From Pycnococcus provasolii (taxonomy: Eukaryota > Chlorophyta > Pseudoscourfieldiophyceae > Pseudoscourfieldiales > Pycnococcaceae), in NCBI GenBank assembly GCA_938743325.2, contig OW568871.1, forward strand, positions 558,001-622,000: a stretch of DNA of 64,000 nucleotides, given 5' to 3'. The position numbers and the translations under genes were made by a program. Position 1 is the stretch's first letter. Each line of letters begins with the position of its first letter. The notes under the pieces are model-generated. The model did no database searches. It was given only the letters and a program-made list of their open reading frames with translations, and was not told the DNA's origin. Positions 17,061 through 26,370 of this stretch are shown here, one piece after another.

Positions 17061-18995
17061 CTAGTACAGCCTTCTGAGAGTTCCCACGTCGCCTTCACCT
17101 GAGACTGCAACGAGCGTTCCGCACACATCCTGACGTGCCAGCTCCCAAGCACGGTCTAGCACTGACAACGAAGCCTCATCCTTCGACGTGCGCAGCACAC
17201 CAGCCAAACGAGGCACCGTCCCAGAGACTACCTTGAAGGCAACGCTCACCACCTTGGGCACTCCGAGGCGAGCATGCGTGGCTGGCGAAAAATCGCCGTA
17301 CGGATGCTCGAGAATGCGCAGAATCACGTCAAGCAGACTTCGTGTAATCTCGATCATCGCTTCGCACACATCTTCTGGTGCACTCGTGGCGTCGACATAC
17401 ACGCGAGGCTTTGCTTCACCCGTGACTCGTAGGAAAATCGCGTGCAGCGACGCATCGACAGCATTGTCCAGCTGCTGCTGCTGATGATGAGGCGACGACG
17501 CCAGAGAGGTTGTGTCCGGAAATGCCGCAGACAGCACCGCAGCCTCGATGAGGTTCAAGCCTGGCTCAATCCCTGGAATCAGCGATTCATACGCGCGCAA
17601 CCCAGCCTCGCCAGCACGACGTAGCGTTGCTCGAAGACGACCTTCGTCGAACAGCCTCCAGTGCGGAAGCTCGAGCACGCTGTTACCCCGCGCGAGGTCT
17701 CTCCGAGATTCGTCCTCGTGGTCTCGTCTCACAGTTTCAAACGCACCGAGAGCCTGCTGCATGTGCTCTTCGTCGTCAGCCGACGACGCGACTCGCGCAA
17801 GGCAGTAAAGAAAGAGCGGCGACCCGCCATCCTGACAAACGCGAAGAAAGAGGCTCATGGGTTCCGCGCGCGCGCCGAGGAGCAGAGAAAGGTACCCGAG
17901 CAGAAAGAGAAGCGTGCCATCGTTGCGCGGCGTGTGGAACTTTCCTTCCGGCCCGCCGACGAGCGCCTTGCGCAGCTCATCCACGGCAGCGCGCACCTTC
18001 CCGCGCGCCGCGAGATTTAGAGCGAGCTGAACCCACGCATCCGCCTGATCAAAATTGATGCGTATGCTCTGGCGGTACAACGGCTCAGCCTCGTCGTGCC
18101 GGCCGAGCGATTCCAGCACACTTCCCATGGTTGTGTATGGCCGCAGGTAATTTGCCTCGGCGCGGATGGAGCGCTGCAGATACGTGAGCGCCGTGTTCGC
18201 GTCATCGAGATGAAAGTACAGCATGCCAATCTGGCAGAGAGCCTGGTAGAACGTCGGCTCGAGCGAGGTGGCTCGTTCGAGCAGACGGATCGCCTCGCGC
18301 GCATCCTTTCGCGCAATCGCCTCGCCAGCCTCGGCGTGAAGTCGCTTCACCTCCGGATCCCTGTCTCGCTCCTCCGCCTGCAGTGTGATGTCCGTGGCGG
18401 TCGTCTCCTTCTTCTTCCTTGCCTCCTCGTCCTGATTTTTCAGCTCCTCCTCAATCTCGCGTGCCTCGCTCTCGTCCTGAGCATGCTCCGAGGCACGCCT
18501 CTCCGCCTCCATCTTCCGACGTGTGAGGTGCTCCTCGTCGTTCACGTCGTTCGTCTCAATCAGACTCAGGCTCTCGGCGTAGTCCAACGATGCGCGTTTG
18601 TAGCCTCCAAGCTTCATGTGCACCTCCGCACGCCTGTAGAATGCCTTGTGCCAGTTTTGCTCCGTCAACGAGATCGCCTTCTCGGCGTGTATGAGCGCCT
18701 TGTGCGTTTCATCCGCGAGCAGGTAGGACGCCGACGCGTTTGAGTGAAGTGCGGCTATTTTTTTCATAGCCTCGCGGATGTCCTGCCGACGCTGGGCGTC
18801 AGCCTTCGTTGACCCTGCTTTCTGCTGCGTCAGGCGTGCGAGCTCCGCGAACGTGACGTCTGAGGATTCGTATTCGGACGTGAGCAAGGAGGCGGCGTGA
18901 GCGAACGACGACGCTGCGTCGAGATATGCGCCGGACGCGTAGAGAGAACGCGCCGAAGTGAGCGCGGTGGAGCTGTCGTCGTCCGCCGTCGTCAT
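17061..18995 (-). CDS. TPR-repeat protein
   Basis: 644 residues from the ATG at 18995 (MTTADDDSS). At least two clusters of tetratricopeptide repeats are visible. An N-terminal set resembles co-chaperone TPRs (AALHSNASASYLLADETHKALIHAEKAI, then WHKAFYRRAEVHMKLGGYKRA). After a charged coiled-coil linker (residues ~165-230, EEELKNQDEEARKKK) there is a second set (EPTFYQALCQIGMLYFHLDDANTALTYLQ and following). The C-terminal 250 residues are helical and unrecognised. TPRs mediate protein binding, so a scaffold or chaperone-adaptor role is likely. The arrangement TPR - charged linker - TPR resembles DNAJC7/TTC-type proteins, but no J domain is seen. Confidence 0.75.
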   Translation of the reverse strand: MTTADDDSSTALTSARSLYASGAYLDAASSFAHAASLLTSEYESSDVTFAELARLTQQKAGSTKADAQRRQDIREAMKKIAALHSNASASYLLADETHKALIHAEKAISLTEQNWHKAFYRRAEVHMKLGGYKRASLDYAESLSLIETNDVNDEEHLTRRKMEAERRASEHAQDESEAREIEEELKNQDEEARKKKETTATDITLQAEERDRDPEVKRLHAEAGEAIARKDAREAIRLLERATSLEPTFYQALCQIGMLYFHLDDANTALTYLQRSIRAEANYLRPYTTMGSVLESLGRHDEAEPLYRQSIRINFDQADAWVQLALNLAARGKVRAAVDELRKALVGGPEGKFHTPRNDGTLLFLLGYLSLLLGARAEPMSLFLRVCQDGGSPLFLYCLARVASSADDEEHMQQALGAFETVRRDHEDESRRDLARGNSVLELPHWRLFDEGRLRATLRRAGEAGLRAYESLIPGIEPGLNLIEAAVLSAAFPDTTSLASSPHHQQQQLDNAVDASLHAIFLRVTGEAKPRVYVDATSAPEDVCEAMIEITRSLLDVILRILEHPYGDFSPATHARLGVPKVVSVAFKVVSGTVPRLAGVLRTSKDEASLSVLDRAWELARQDVCGTLVAVSGEGDVGTLRRLY

Positions 18996-19103
18996 CAGCA
19001 CTTGTTGTGATCGAAGCGGAGGCGCTTTTTTCGAAGCTTCCCCTGAACGAAGGAGAAGATCAACCCCGAAATCAAACCCCGAAACCAAATTCAAGAAAAT
19101 ATC

Positions 19104-20531
19104 TTACATAATGCTATCCATACATTTATCACCCTTGTTGGTTGTGATGTCCTTGTCGTCGTACACCACAAAGGCAAAGCAGACCATATGCCCACTCCCG
19201 GACTCTGTCATATAGGACGTCACGCAATAAGGACCGCGAAGCACGGAAATTCCATCAACCACGCTATGCTCGAGGGCACCCATCCCACGACCGGCGCTTC
19301 TCGCCGCGGCGAGCAGAGACCGCTGTCTATCGAGCGACTCACGCGCGAGCGCGACAGCCTTGTCAGTCGCACGCGTCGCACGGTGCGCAACGCGCGCAAG
19401 GTGGCGCTCGTGCCTGCTTCGTCCGTGAACACTGGCCCGGTAGCACAGTCCACGCACGATGGCATCATCCTCTGGGTCAACGACACGCTCTGCGTCATCT
19501 TGCATCGCCTCAGCGGCACGCGTCACCGCCGCGTCGAGTGTTTTCAGAGTTGCAAGGCGTGGTGCCATCTCAGCTGCCGCCTCTTCCACCTCATGGCTTT
19601 CCCACGAACAGAGCAATTCCGGGCGATTTGTAGCGCGATGCTTTGTGACGATGAGATCTGACATGTCGGCTCGCTGTGCTGTACAACTTCCGCTACGCAG
19701 CTTGCGACGATGTCGTCGCGAAGCTGCCATGAATGTTTCCGCAACCTTGTAAATCACAGCCTCTCTCGATGCGTGCTCCGCATGTGAAGAATAGGTTGAT
19801 AACGTCACTGCGATTACGCCACCATCTCTTGCATTGGCCACCGCGTCGGATATCTGCGCTTCGCGACCTTGCACACCTCCCGTGTGGTCTAAATAAATCA
19901 CGGCATAGCCAGGAGCATTTTGTGACCGTGCCGTTCTCTCAGAAAGATAGCGTCCCACGTCGGCAGCGACGGGCAGGCAAGTGCTCTTACGCCGCAGCGC
20001 CGCAACGGTCGGCGTTGACGTGTTTGGAACAAAAATGTTGTTCGCGTGCACTCCAGCGTCGTGCAGAGCGGTAGACGTGTTCGCGGAAGCGCCGTCAAGC
20101 ACGAGTGCCGTGACTGGCCGATCGTCTTTTTTCGATACGGCGATTGCGTGCATAGCGAGTCCCTCATTTATTGTAGCCTTGCGTCTATTCGGCGTCACCT
20201 CGCCACTGAATCTGTCTGGTTGCGTCCACTTGCACGTCTTGTTATTCGGGTCGTGCAGTTCTTTCAGAAATTCGCGCTCCATCGCCCGTGCGAACTCAAC
20301 TTCACACCACTCCTCAGACTCAGAAGATTGCTGCTGCTGTTGTGTACAAGAGGCGGATGGAGGTTGTCGTCTGGCAAGTTTGCAAAAACTATGGTGGTGG
20401 TGACGATATTGATCATGATAATGATAATGATGGTGTGGATGTTGATGAGGTTGCGAGGTTGCGAGGTTGCGACGAGCAGGTGCTGTGGAACCTCCTCTGC
20501 CCCAACCACACGAACGAGAACGAACGAACAT
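19104..20531 (-). CDS. Rossmann-like protein, possibly methyltransferase-related, with His-rich N terminus
   Basis: 475 residues from the ATG at 20531. The N terminus is low-complexity (His/Tyr-rich then Gln-rich, residues ~28-70) and Arg-containing, possibly a targeting region. A core of alternating strands and helices follows: TALVLDGASANTSTALHDAG, then NIFVPNTSTPTVAAL, then YAVIYLDHTGG, then GGVIAVTLSTYS. This order (nucleotide-binding loop, acidic residue, then a strand ending in LDHTGG) fits a SAM-dependent methyltransferase-like Rossmann fold, but no definitive motif is present. The C-terminal quarter is helical and ends with strands. It is 108 bp from the TPR gene on the same strand. 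Function is not established. Confidence 0.65.
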   Translation of the reverse strand: MFVRSRSCGWGRGGSTAPARRNLATSQPHQHPHHHYHYHDQYRHHHHSFCKLARRQPPSASCTQQQQQSSESEEWCEVEFARAMEREFLKELHDPNNKTCKWTQPDRFSGEVTPNRRKATINEGLAMHAIAVSKKDDRPVTALVLDGASANTSTALHDAGVHANNIFVPNTSTPTVAALRRKSTCLPVAADVGRYLSERTARSQNAPGYAVIYLDHTGGVQGREAQISDAVANARDGGVIAVTLSTYSSHAEHASREAVIYKVAETFMAASRRHRRKLRSGSCTAQRADMSDLIVTKHRATNRPELLCSWESHEVEEAAAEMAPRLATLKTLDAAVTRAAEAMQDDAERVVDPEDDAIVRGLCYRASVHGRSRHERHLARVAHRATRATDKAVALARESLDRQRSLLAAARSAGRGMGALEHSVVDGISVLRGPYCVTSYMTESGSGHMVCFAFVVYDDKDITTNKGDKCMDSIM

Positions 20532-21036
20532 GATACACTGGTCAAAGTTACAGAATACGACCTGTACTGTACTGTATCACAGCAAGTGAATGTGGTTAAG
20601 ACCGTATGGACGAACCACCACGCCAAGGGAAGGGTGACACGGCGCCGCCACGTCGGATGAAGTACCTAAAATCCGAAAGAAAAACAAGAGGGCAATAAAA
20701 GGGAAAGGGGAGGAGGAAGACCGTAACCCTAACCGTAACCCTAACCCTAACCCTAATGCCTCCTCCGCCCCCTCGATGAAATCGCCCTCTCTCTGCACCA
20801 AAGTCCAAATACCCCGACCAAATATGCCATGTTTCCCATTTGTCGAATCGAATCGGGTCCTGCCCGAGTAATTCTTTTGGAGGTGTGAGTTCTGCAGAAG
20901 CCTTTTTTCGTTTTGTCACACTTCGATTTCTTCTGGGACTGCTGCTGCGCATGCTTTGCCCTCGTTCCTTCTCTCTGCGACGTCCGGGTAACGCATCTTC
21001 ATTTTCTAATCTACAGTAGATAGTACTTATAGATCT
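20532..21036. other. Divergent intergenic region containing an interstitial telomere-type array
   Basis: No gene is seen. It contains GATAATGATAATGATGG-like repeats at its left border (inside the preceding gene's His-rich region) and the six-hexamer CCCTAA/CCGTAA array at 20721-20756. It separates two divergent genes, so promoters lie on either side of the array. Confidence 0.6.
20721..20756. repeat. Interstitial telomere-type repeats, six hexamers
   Basis: Exactly six contiguous hexamers read CCGTAA, CCCTAA, CCGTAA, CCCTAA, CCCTAA, CCCTAA. The complement is TTAGGG with a TTACGG variant. Confidence 0.9.
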
Positions 21037-21819
21037 ATGGTGATGACTTCCTCTTCTGTCCTTGCTGCGGCGGTGTGTGCCTCTGTCCTTGCCTCGTCTG
21101 CTGTCGTCGATGCAGTCCCGTCGCGTCGCGCCATTGAAAAGGCGACGCCATCCATATCACTCAACACGCTGCCTGCGCCGATTCTTAAAAGCACCTACAG
21201 CGTCAAAAGCGATGATGAAATGATGATCAACCGTCCTTTTGCTATGATCGAAGTGTTTGAGGACAACAAAGACATGCCGCAGATCATTGACATCTCGATG
21301 ATGGTGGTTGACGATAACGTCAACTCATCCTCTGGTTTATCCTCCTTCTTTGATAATACATTCTTTGACGATTTCAGCATGCCAAGTTTGTATGACCTGA
21401 CGATGCCAATGCACGACGTCTTCGACGACACATTCGACAGCATTCAAAACTTTTTGAGCCCTTTCTTTAGCGGGGAGGAAAGCCTCGCAGCAACTCCCGA
21501 CGTGGACGTGGGTAAAAAAAACATGAACATGCCAACTCTACCAACCCGTCAAGTCACTCTGCGTGACTTGACGCTGCCGGTACACGACTTCGCCAACAGC
21601 ATCCTTAAGAGCATTCAAAACTTCGTCGCCCCAAGTCCTGTCGCTGACGATGATGACAACATCAGCGACGAGAATGGTGTTGTGGCACAACTTGACAACG
21701 AGCAGCATGAAGAGGAGGAGGAGGAGTCGACGACGAAGGAGGAGGTGAACTTCAAGAAGCCAATTTGGAAAGATGAAGACAAGGAGGAGTTACTGGCGCG
21801 TGCTATGCTTGAAGTGTGA
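21037..21819 (+). CDS. Secreted acidic protein with two internal repeats
   Basis: 260 residues from the ATG at 21037. A signal peptide is clear (VLAAAVCASVLASSAVVDAVP, cleavage near residue 26). The mature protein is acidic and Asp/Met-rich. A ~27-residue motif occurs twice: SLYDLTMPMHDVFDDTFDSI followed by QNFLSPF, and TLRDLTLPVHDFANSILKSI followed by QNFVAPS. The C terminus has an Asp/Glu-rich stretch and ends in a short helix. There is no recognised family. The gene is more A/T-rich than its neighbours. It is probably an extracellular or vacuolar protein. The next gene, convergent, is also small and secreted. Confidence 0.65.
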   Translation: MVMTSSSVLAAAVCASVLASSAVVDAVPSRRAIEKATPSISLNTLPAPILKSTYSVKSDDEMMINRPFAMIEVFEDNKDMPQIIDISMMVVDDNVNSSSGLSSFFDNTFFDDFSMPSLYDLTMPMHDVFDDTFDSIQNFLSPFFSGEESLAATPDVDVGKKNMNMPTLPTRQVTLRDLTLPVHDFANSILKSIQNFVAPSPVADDDDNISDENGVVAQLDNEQHEEEEEESTTKEEVNFKKPIWKDEDKEELLARAMLEV

Positions 21820-21925
21820 ACTTAGACTTACGTTGTTAAAAGCTGATGATAGTTGATGAGATTGGTGAGACCATGATACAGACTCACAATTTTTTGTTTT
21901 CTTTGTTACTTCAGTTCCATCATTT

Positions 21926-21961
21926 GATTCTACAACAACAACAACAACAACAACAACAACT
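21926..21961. repeat. (CAA)n microsatellite in a 3' flank
   Basis: A run of ACAACAACAAC units lies between two convergent small secreted-protein genes. Confidence 0.8.
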
Positions 21962-21980
21962 CCTTCTTCAATCTTCACTT

Positions 21981-22352
21981 TCAACACAACGTCAGTTGGG
22001 CGCACAGTTCCTTTGGCGTAAGGTCGTCGATTTTTTTCACAGCATCCCAGATGGCGTCTTTGTTCTTGTCGATTTGCTGTTTGCATGGTTCAGACAAGAT
22101 GGCGGGAAGATCGTCGCAAATCATGCCGAGAGCATCGACGAGCTGGTCTTCATTTTTGATTTCTTTCGTCTTTTCGAGCACTTGCGCCGCGTACTCTTGG
22201 CATTGCTCGCACAGCGGCGTATCGTCGCGATCGTTGAGAAGATGAAGGGGGGCCGTAGCCGCGCGTACGCCAGTGACACAAGCTGCCGTGGTGAGCAGCA
22301 CGACCAAAAGGAAGGTGGCAAAGACCATTGAAGAAGAGCGCACCATCATCAT
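21981..22352 (-). CDS. Saposin B-like secreted protein
   Basis: 123 residues from the ATG at 22352. A signal peptide (FATFLLVVLLTTAACVTGVRA, cleaved near residue 31) precedes one saposin B-type domain. Six cysteines are spaced as in the family: C48 and C51 (CEQC), C79, C90, C117 and C123, which would give the usual three disulfides C48-C123, C51-C117, C79-C90. Helices between them are amphipathic. Saposin-like proteins bind and disturb lipids, acting as sphingolipid-hydrolase activators, surfactants or antimicrobial peptides. The acidic composition here favours a vacuolar lipid-binding role over membrane lysis. It is convergent with the acidic secreted protein gene. A TTAGGG-type box lies about 130 bp upstream of the start. 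Confidence 0.85.
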   Translation of the reverse strand: MMMVRSSSMVFATFLLVVLLTTAACVTGVRAATAPLHLLNDRDDTPLCEQCQEYAAQVLEKTKEIKNEDQLVDALGMICDDLPAILSEPCKQQIDKNKDAIWDAVKKIDDLTPKELCAQLTLC

Positions 22353-22635
22353 CTTATTTCGACACACGTGTGTTTGTGCAGTGAAAAACCCAAGGATTGC
22401 CACAGCAGGAGGAGTAACGGCGGCTCGAGCAGGTGCGCAAGCAAGCGAGAGACAAGTTCACCCGCATGCCGATATAAATTATTAGGGTTATGGCAGGTGG
22501 TTAGGGCTTCGGTTTTGTTGATTCCGTTTTTCAGTAAAAAGTACCCGTACTACGGATAGGAATCTTTTCAGGTGAAAAATTTAGACATGTATGTTACTGA
22601 CTGGGTACAATAATGTACAATTAATTCTCTTCGTG

Positions 22636-25338
22636 TCACCCACCGGAGGATGCCTTCTTATTCCTCGTCTTCTCGCGATAATACAAACAATCGCGCTTGT
22701 GCGTGCGCCAATCATTGGATTGGCACTCACTACTGCAGTAGCGCGCCGTGTCACACTTGCAAGAACGCAAACGCGTCCCTTCGTACATCGCTTCGCTCGG
22801 CGTCTTACCACACCACATGCAATTTCGAGCAACCATGGATGACAACATGCGCACCTCGCGTGTCAAGTCCGCAATCTGAGACGCTTGCTGTGCAAGCAAA
22901 TCTTCCATCGGCGACGGTTCCGGATGTGGCGCGGTATCCGATTCTTCTAGCACTTGCAGGTCCTTGATTTCCTCCGCCAGAAAGAACATGGACTTGGCCT
23001 TCTCGTTCTTGTCGTCGAACACAATGCCGTTCTCGAGTTCAATTAGTCCATTCTCAGCGTCTTTGATGCGGATCGTTCCTTCATACCGATACGGTCTCTG
23101 TATCTCGGTTCGGCCAAAGGGTTTCAAGGTGAATGTCACTTTCTTCCCAACTGCCTTAAATGCAGTGGCGAGAGGACCTTCACCGTCTTCGCAACGAGCC
23201 GCCTTCTCCTCCTTCTCGTCCTCAGCCTTGTGGCGCGCTTCAATCTCCGCGGCGCGACGCTGCTCCTTCTCCTCCTTCTGCTTCCTCTCCTTGGCTTCGT
23301 TTCTCTTCTTTGCCTTCTCCTTCTCCGCAGCTTGCCTGTTCTCCTTCCCAAGATCATCGAGGATCTTGAGACCAAGCACGTCAGCTTCCGCCGCCGCCGC
23401 CTTCTTCGCGGCATGCTCCAAAGCTGCCGTCTCGATGCGCATCTGCAGGTACGGCAAGATCATGTGCTGACTCACCTCCGCGCCAAGGTCAACGCACAGG
23501 ATATTCGTCAGCAGCTGCTCCTGGTGCGTGATAGCAGCCTGCGCAACTTCGATCTTGTTGTCGATTTCCTTGATCATATCCATGATCTGGTTGAAAGTGT
23601 TCGCGTCGTCCTCGTCGCTTTGTAGATCCTCGTAGACGCTCTCGAGGAACTCGCGCCTCGTGCGCTCAATCCTCGCCTGAGTCGCCTCCTCACGCTCCTC
23701 CATCGCGCTGTCGATCTTGTGTCCGGAGATGTCAATCAGCATCTGCATCGTCACCCTATTCCACAGTTTGAGCCCTTTGCGCTCGCTCGTTAGACTATCT
23801 AATTTGTTTTTGCATTCATCTCCAATCCCCTCCTCAAGCTGCTCGAAGGTGAACTCGCCCTTGGCAATCTTGAGACTGATAAATCTTCGTTTGTCAGTCG
23901 TCATTGTGCGAAGCTCGTGCTCCCGTAATGCAATCGTCGCGTTCGTCAGAACCTTCTCGCGTAGAAGCAGCGTTTTTATCTGCTCGTCGTTGATGTCAGG
24001 GTGCATGGGTGGTGGTGGTAGGATTTCGTTGGAGCCGGTGGATGCTGTGGATGGACCAGCTTCCTGGCCTGCAGGAGTATCGCCGTTCGACGACGCGGAT
24101 GAGCCGGAGGCGGCTGCTGCCGCCGCGGCACGCTTCTGGTACCTCGGTATTCCAGCAGTCTCACTGCGCATCTGCATTATGTTTTTTATAAGCCTTCTCG
24201 CATGCAACCTCTCCTTCTCGTATTGCTCCAGCTTCTCGAGTGCGCGCACGAGTCCCTCGTAAGCCTGCTGCGCGGCGCTGGCAAGAGACTCGCATCCCAG
24301 GGTGCGATTCGCGGACGCTCGTGCCTTCTCCATCGTGTACACGATGCGCCCGAACACCCAGTCGAGCACGAGACCGCGACAGTCTTTGCTATTCTTCACA
24401 CGGCATGGTTGCCCATCCTCCCCAATCTGTTGACGTTCCAGGTGTTGCAGCCACTTGGGGTGCACATTCATCTCCGCCGCCTCCTGGTCGTACGTGAAGA
24501 GGCCAATCTCCTCCTCGATATCGTCGGGATCGTTCGGATTGCGCGGCTTGTTGAGCTCCGCGGCGTATCCTTCGACACGATCGAGCAGAAACTCCGCGCA
24601 CCTCTCCAAGCTGTCTGTGCTGAGCAGCTCAAGGTCCGCGTACACGATTTCTGTGTATTTGTATTTCTGTGATTTCTGCGTCGACTGTCTCTCTCCGTCG
24701 GGTATCTCGTCGTTGACGAGGCGAACCACGGGCAGGAGGCACGAGTCGAAGAGGCACTGCTCTTCGTCGCGCATGTGTTCGAGGATGGTGGTGATATTGT
24801 CGATGGTCTTTTGGCGAGCCATTTGGGTGAGCTTTTTCGGCGGTGTGCGCCGCTGCCGGTCACGCGTTCCGACATCCTCGTCGAGCTGTCTCGTGTTGTG
24901 TCCGACAGTCTTCAGGAGGTTCGCAATGCGTTCTCGCAGCGCCGTCTCGGCGTGCGTGGGTGGTCGTCCCGGCTGAACGGGCTGGAGCTTGAGGTTGTGG
25001 TTGGTGGTGAGATGTTTGCGTAACTCCTCGTATGTGCGGAAGGTGTGCGTGCTTTCTCCCAGGTCATTCCACATCTTGCACGTGGCGTGCGACTTCATAC
25101 GCGAGAGACACTCGTGGAGGATTTTTATCATACCAGGGGTACCAAAGGCTTCCAGGTCACACAAAGGCACACTGTTTAAAAGCAGATGTTGTTCTTGATA
25201 AGTCAGCTGCGACCAGAAGTTCGTCACGACATGATTAGGAGCCGGTGTGGCCGTCCGAACAGCTGTTGCTATTGTTGACTTGACGGCGGCCGTGGCCGTG
25301 GCCGTGGCCGTGGCCGTGGACGCCACAGCAGCCACCAT
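22636..25338 (-). CDS. MYND zinc-finger protein with long coiled coil
   Basis: 900 residues from the ATG at 25338. The N terminus has an Ala-Thr dipeptide run encoded by GGCCGT-type repeats (about 25284-25318). The middle is mainly helical. A Lys/Glu-rich coiled coil lies at about residues 690-745 (KEKAKKRNEAKERKQKEEKEQ). The C-terminal MYND zinc finger has ligands C840, C843, C860, C862, C868, C872, H880 and C884, including YCSSECQSNDWRTHKRDC. MYND fingers bind proline-rich peptides, often in chromatin or degradation adaptors. One spacing (C860-x-C862) is one residue shorter than the common C-x2-C. There is no SET or other catalytic domain, so a protein-interaction role is likely. Confidence 0.8.
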   Translation of the reverse strand: MVAAVASTATATATATAAVKSTIATAVRTATPAPNHVVTNFWSQLTYQEQHLLLNSVPLCDLEAFGTPGMIKILHECLSRMKSHATCKMWNDLGESTHTFRTYEELRKHLTTNHNLKLQPVQPGRPPTHAETALRERIANLLKTVGHNTRQLDEDVGTRDRQRRTPPKKLTQMARQKTIDNITTILEHMRDEEQCLFDSCLLPVVRLVNDEIPDGERQSTQKSQKYKYTEIVYADLELLSTDSLERCAEFLLDRVEGYAAELNKPRNPNDPDDIEEEIGLFTYDQEAAEMNVHPKWLQHLERQQIGEDGQPCRVKNSKDCRGLVLDWVFGRIVYTMEKARASANRTLGCESLASAAQQAYEGLVRALEKLEQYEKERLHARRLIKNIMQMRSETAGIPRYQKRAAAAAAASGSSASSNGDTPAGQEAGPSTASTGSNEILPPPPMHPDINDEQIKTLLLREKVLTNATIALREHELRTMTTDKRRFISLKIAKGEFTFEQLEEGIGDECKNKLDSLTSERKGLKLWNRVTMQMLIDISGHKIDSAMEEREEATQARIERTRREFLESVYEDLQSDEDDANTFNQIMDMIKEIDNKIEVAQAAITHQEQLLTNILCVDLGAEVSQHMILPYLQMRIETAALEHAAKKAAAAEADVLGLKILDDLGKENRQAAEKEKAKKRNEAKERKQKEEKEQRRAAEIEARHKAEDEKEEKAARCEDGEGPLATAFKAVGKKVTFTLKPFGRTEIQRPYRYEGTIRIKDAENGLIELENGIVFDDKNEKAKSMFFLAEEIKDLQVLEESDTAPHPEPSPMEDLLAQQASQIADLTREVRMLSSMVARNCMWCGKTPSEAMYEGTRLRSCKCDTARYCSSECQSNDWRTHKRDCLYYREKTRNKKASSGG

Positions 25339-26370
25339 GACGGTTGTGAGCTACGACTTTATTAGCTAAGGTAGGAGGGAGGTGAGTGAGCCTATTATCT
25401 ATTCTCTATAGGGAGATTAGGATGACGCCACTTTTTAAGCCAATGGGAAGCGGGCCGGTTCCCCGATGATGATGTTTCCCGATGACGGACTCTTCCGAGA
25501 GAAAAAAACTAAAAAAAAGGGGGTGGATGGTGAGGCTGACGCGCCTAATACTGTACCGGTTGGGAAAGAGCTAATGTCGACATCACCTGATCCCATCACC
25601 TGATCCCAATTCCCATCACGTTTTTAATTCCTCAGACTGTCAGAGAGATAATGGCTGATCCTTTCTGGCCAAAGCTTTCTCTTTCTGTGCCCAATTAAAT
25701 CTGATATGCCATTTCACATTTGTATTTCTCGAGAGGGCAACGTCGCGTCGGGTTGAAGCGTACCCTAGTAGGGTGACGCACTGACGCGTCGGGCCCTCCA
25801 CGCAGCCTGGGAACCCTCTCTTTGGAACCTAAGCCGGCTACCTTTTTAAAGTTTTAAGCGCGATGAGCGGAGACTTCCGAGAGCGAAGTTCGACCAGTTG
25901 ACGCGCCTCAAGAGGAGCATCGGTGCCGCCTCAACCTTATAAGTCTGATGAGCCCTGTGGGAGCTCCGGAGGCTCTCCGGAGGCAACGTGACGGAAACAG
26001 TTTGAAAACCATGGTACATACAAGGAGGGATCCCCAAGAGGGGGAATTCCCAAGGCAAGAGGAAAAGGGTTCGGGTTTTCTTGGAGAGGAACCTTGGGTT
26101 CGGGTTTTCTTGGAGAGGAACCTTGGGTTAGGGTTTGATTGGAGAGGAACCTTGGGTTAGGGTTTGATTGGAGAGGAACCTTGGGTTAGGGTTTGATTGG
26201 AGAGGAACCTTGGGTTAGGGTTTGATTGGAGAGGAACCTTGGGTTAGGGTTAAAATTCGGCCTGCTTTGCCTGTATCTCCCCCCCCGCCATTTCTCCTTT
26301 CGTTTCGAAATCTTCACGCCCTCTTGTCAGCTTGTGCTCTGCTCTGCTCTGCTCAGTGCCTCAGTCAGTC
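25339..26370. other. Divergent intergenic region with a minisatellite
   Basis: About 1 kb without a supported gene, between divergently oriented genes. The left part has AT-rich and GC-rich patches, including an AAAAAAACTAAAAAAAAGGG run near 25502. From 26079 to 26251 a 29-bp unit is repeated about six times, ending 120 bp before the start codon of the CABIN1-like gene. Several dyads such as CTCCGGAGGCTCTCCGGAG (25964-25983) are present. Confidence 0.65.
26079..26251 (+). repeat. 29-bp minisatellite with a telomere-type core
   Basis: Six head-to-tail units of form TTGGAGAGGAACCTTGGGTT followed by AGGGTTTGA. Unit starts are near 26081, 26110, 26139, 26168, 26197 and 26226. The first two units have GGGTTCGGG and the last four GGGTTAGGG, so the repeat evolved toward or away from the telomere hexamer. 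Confidence 0.9.
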
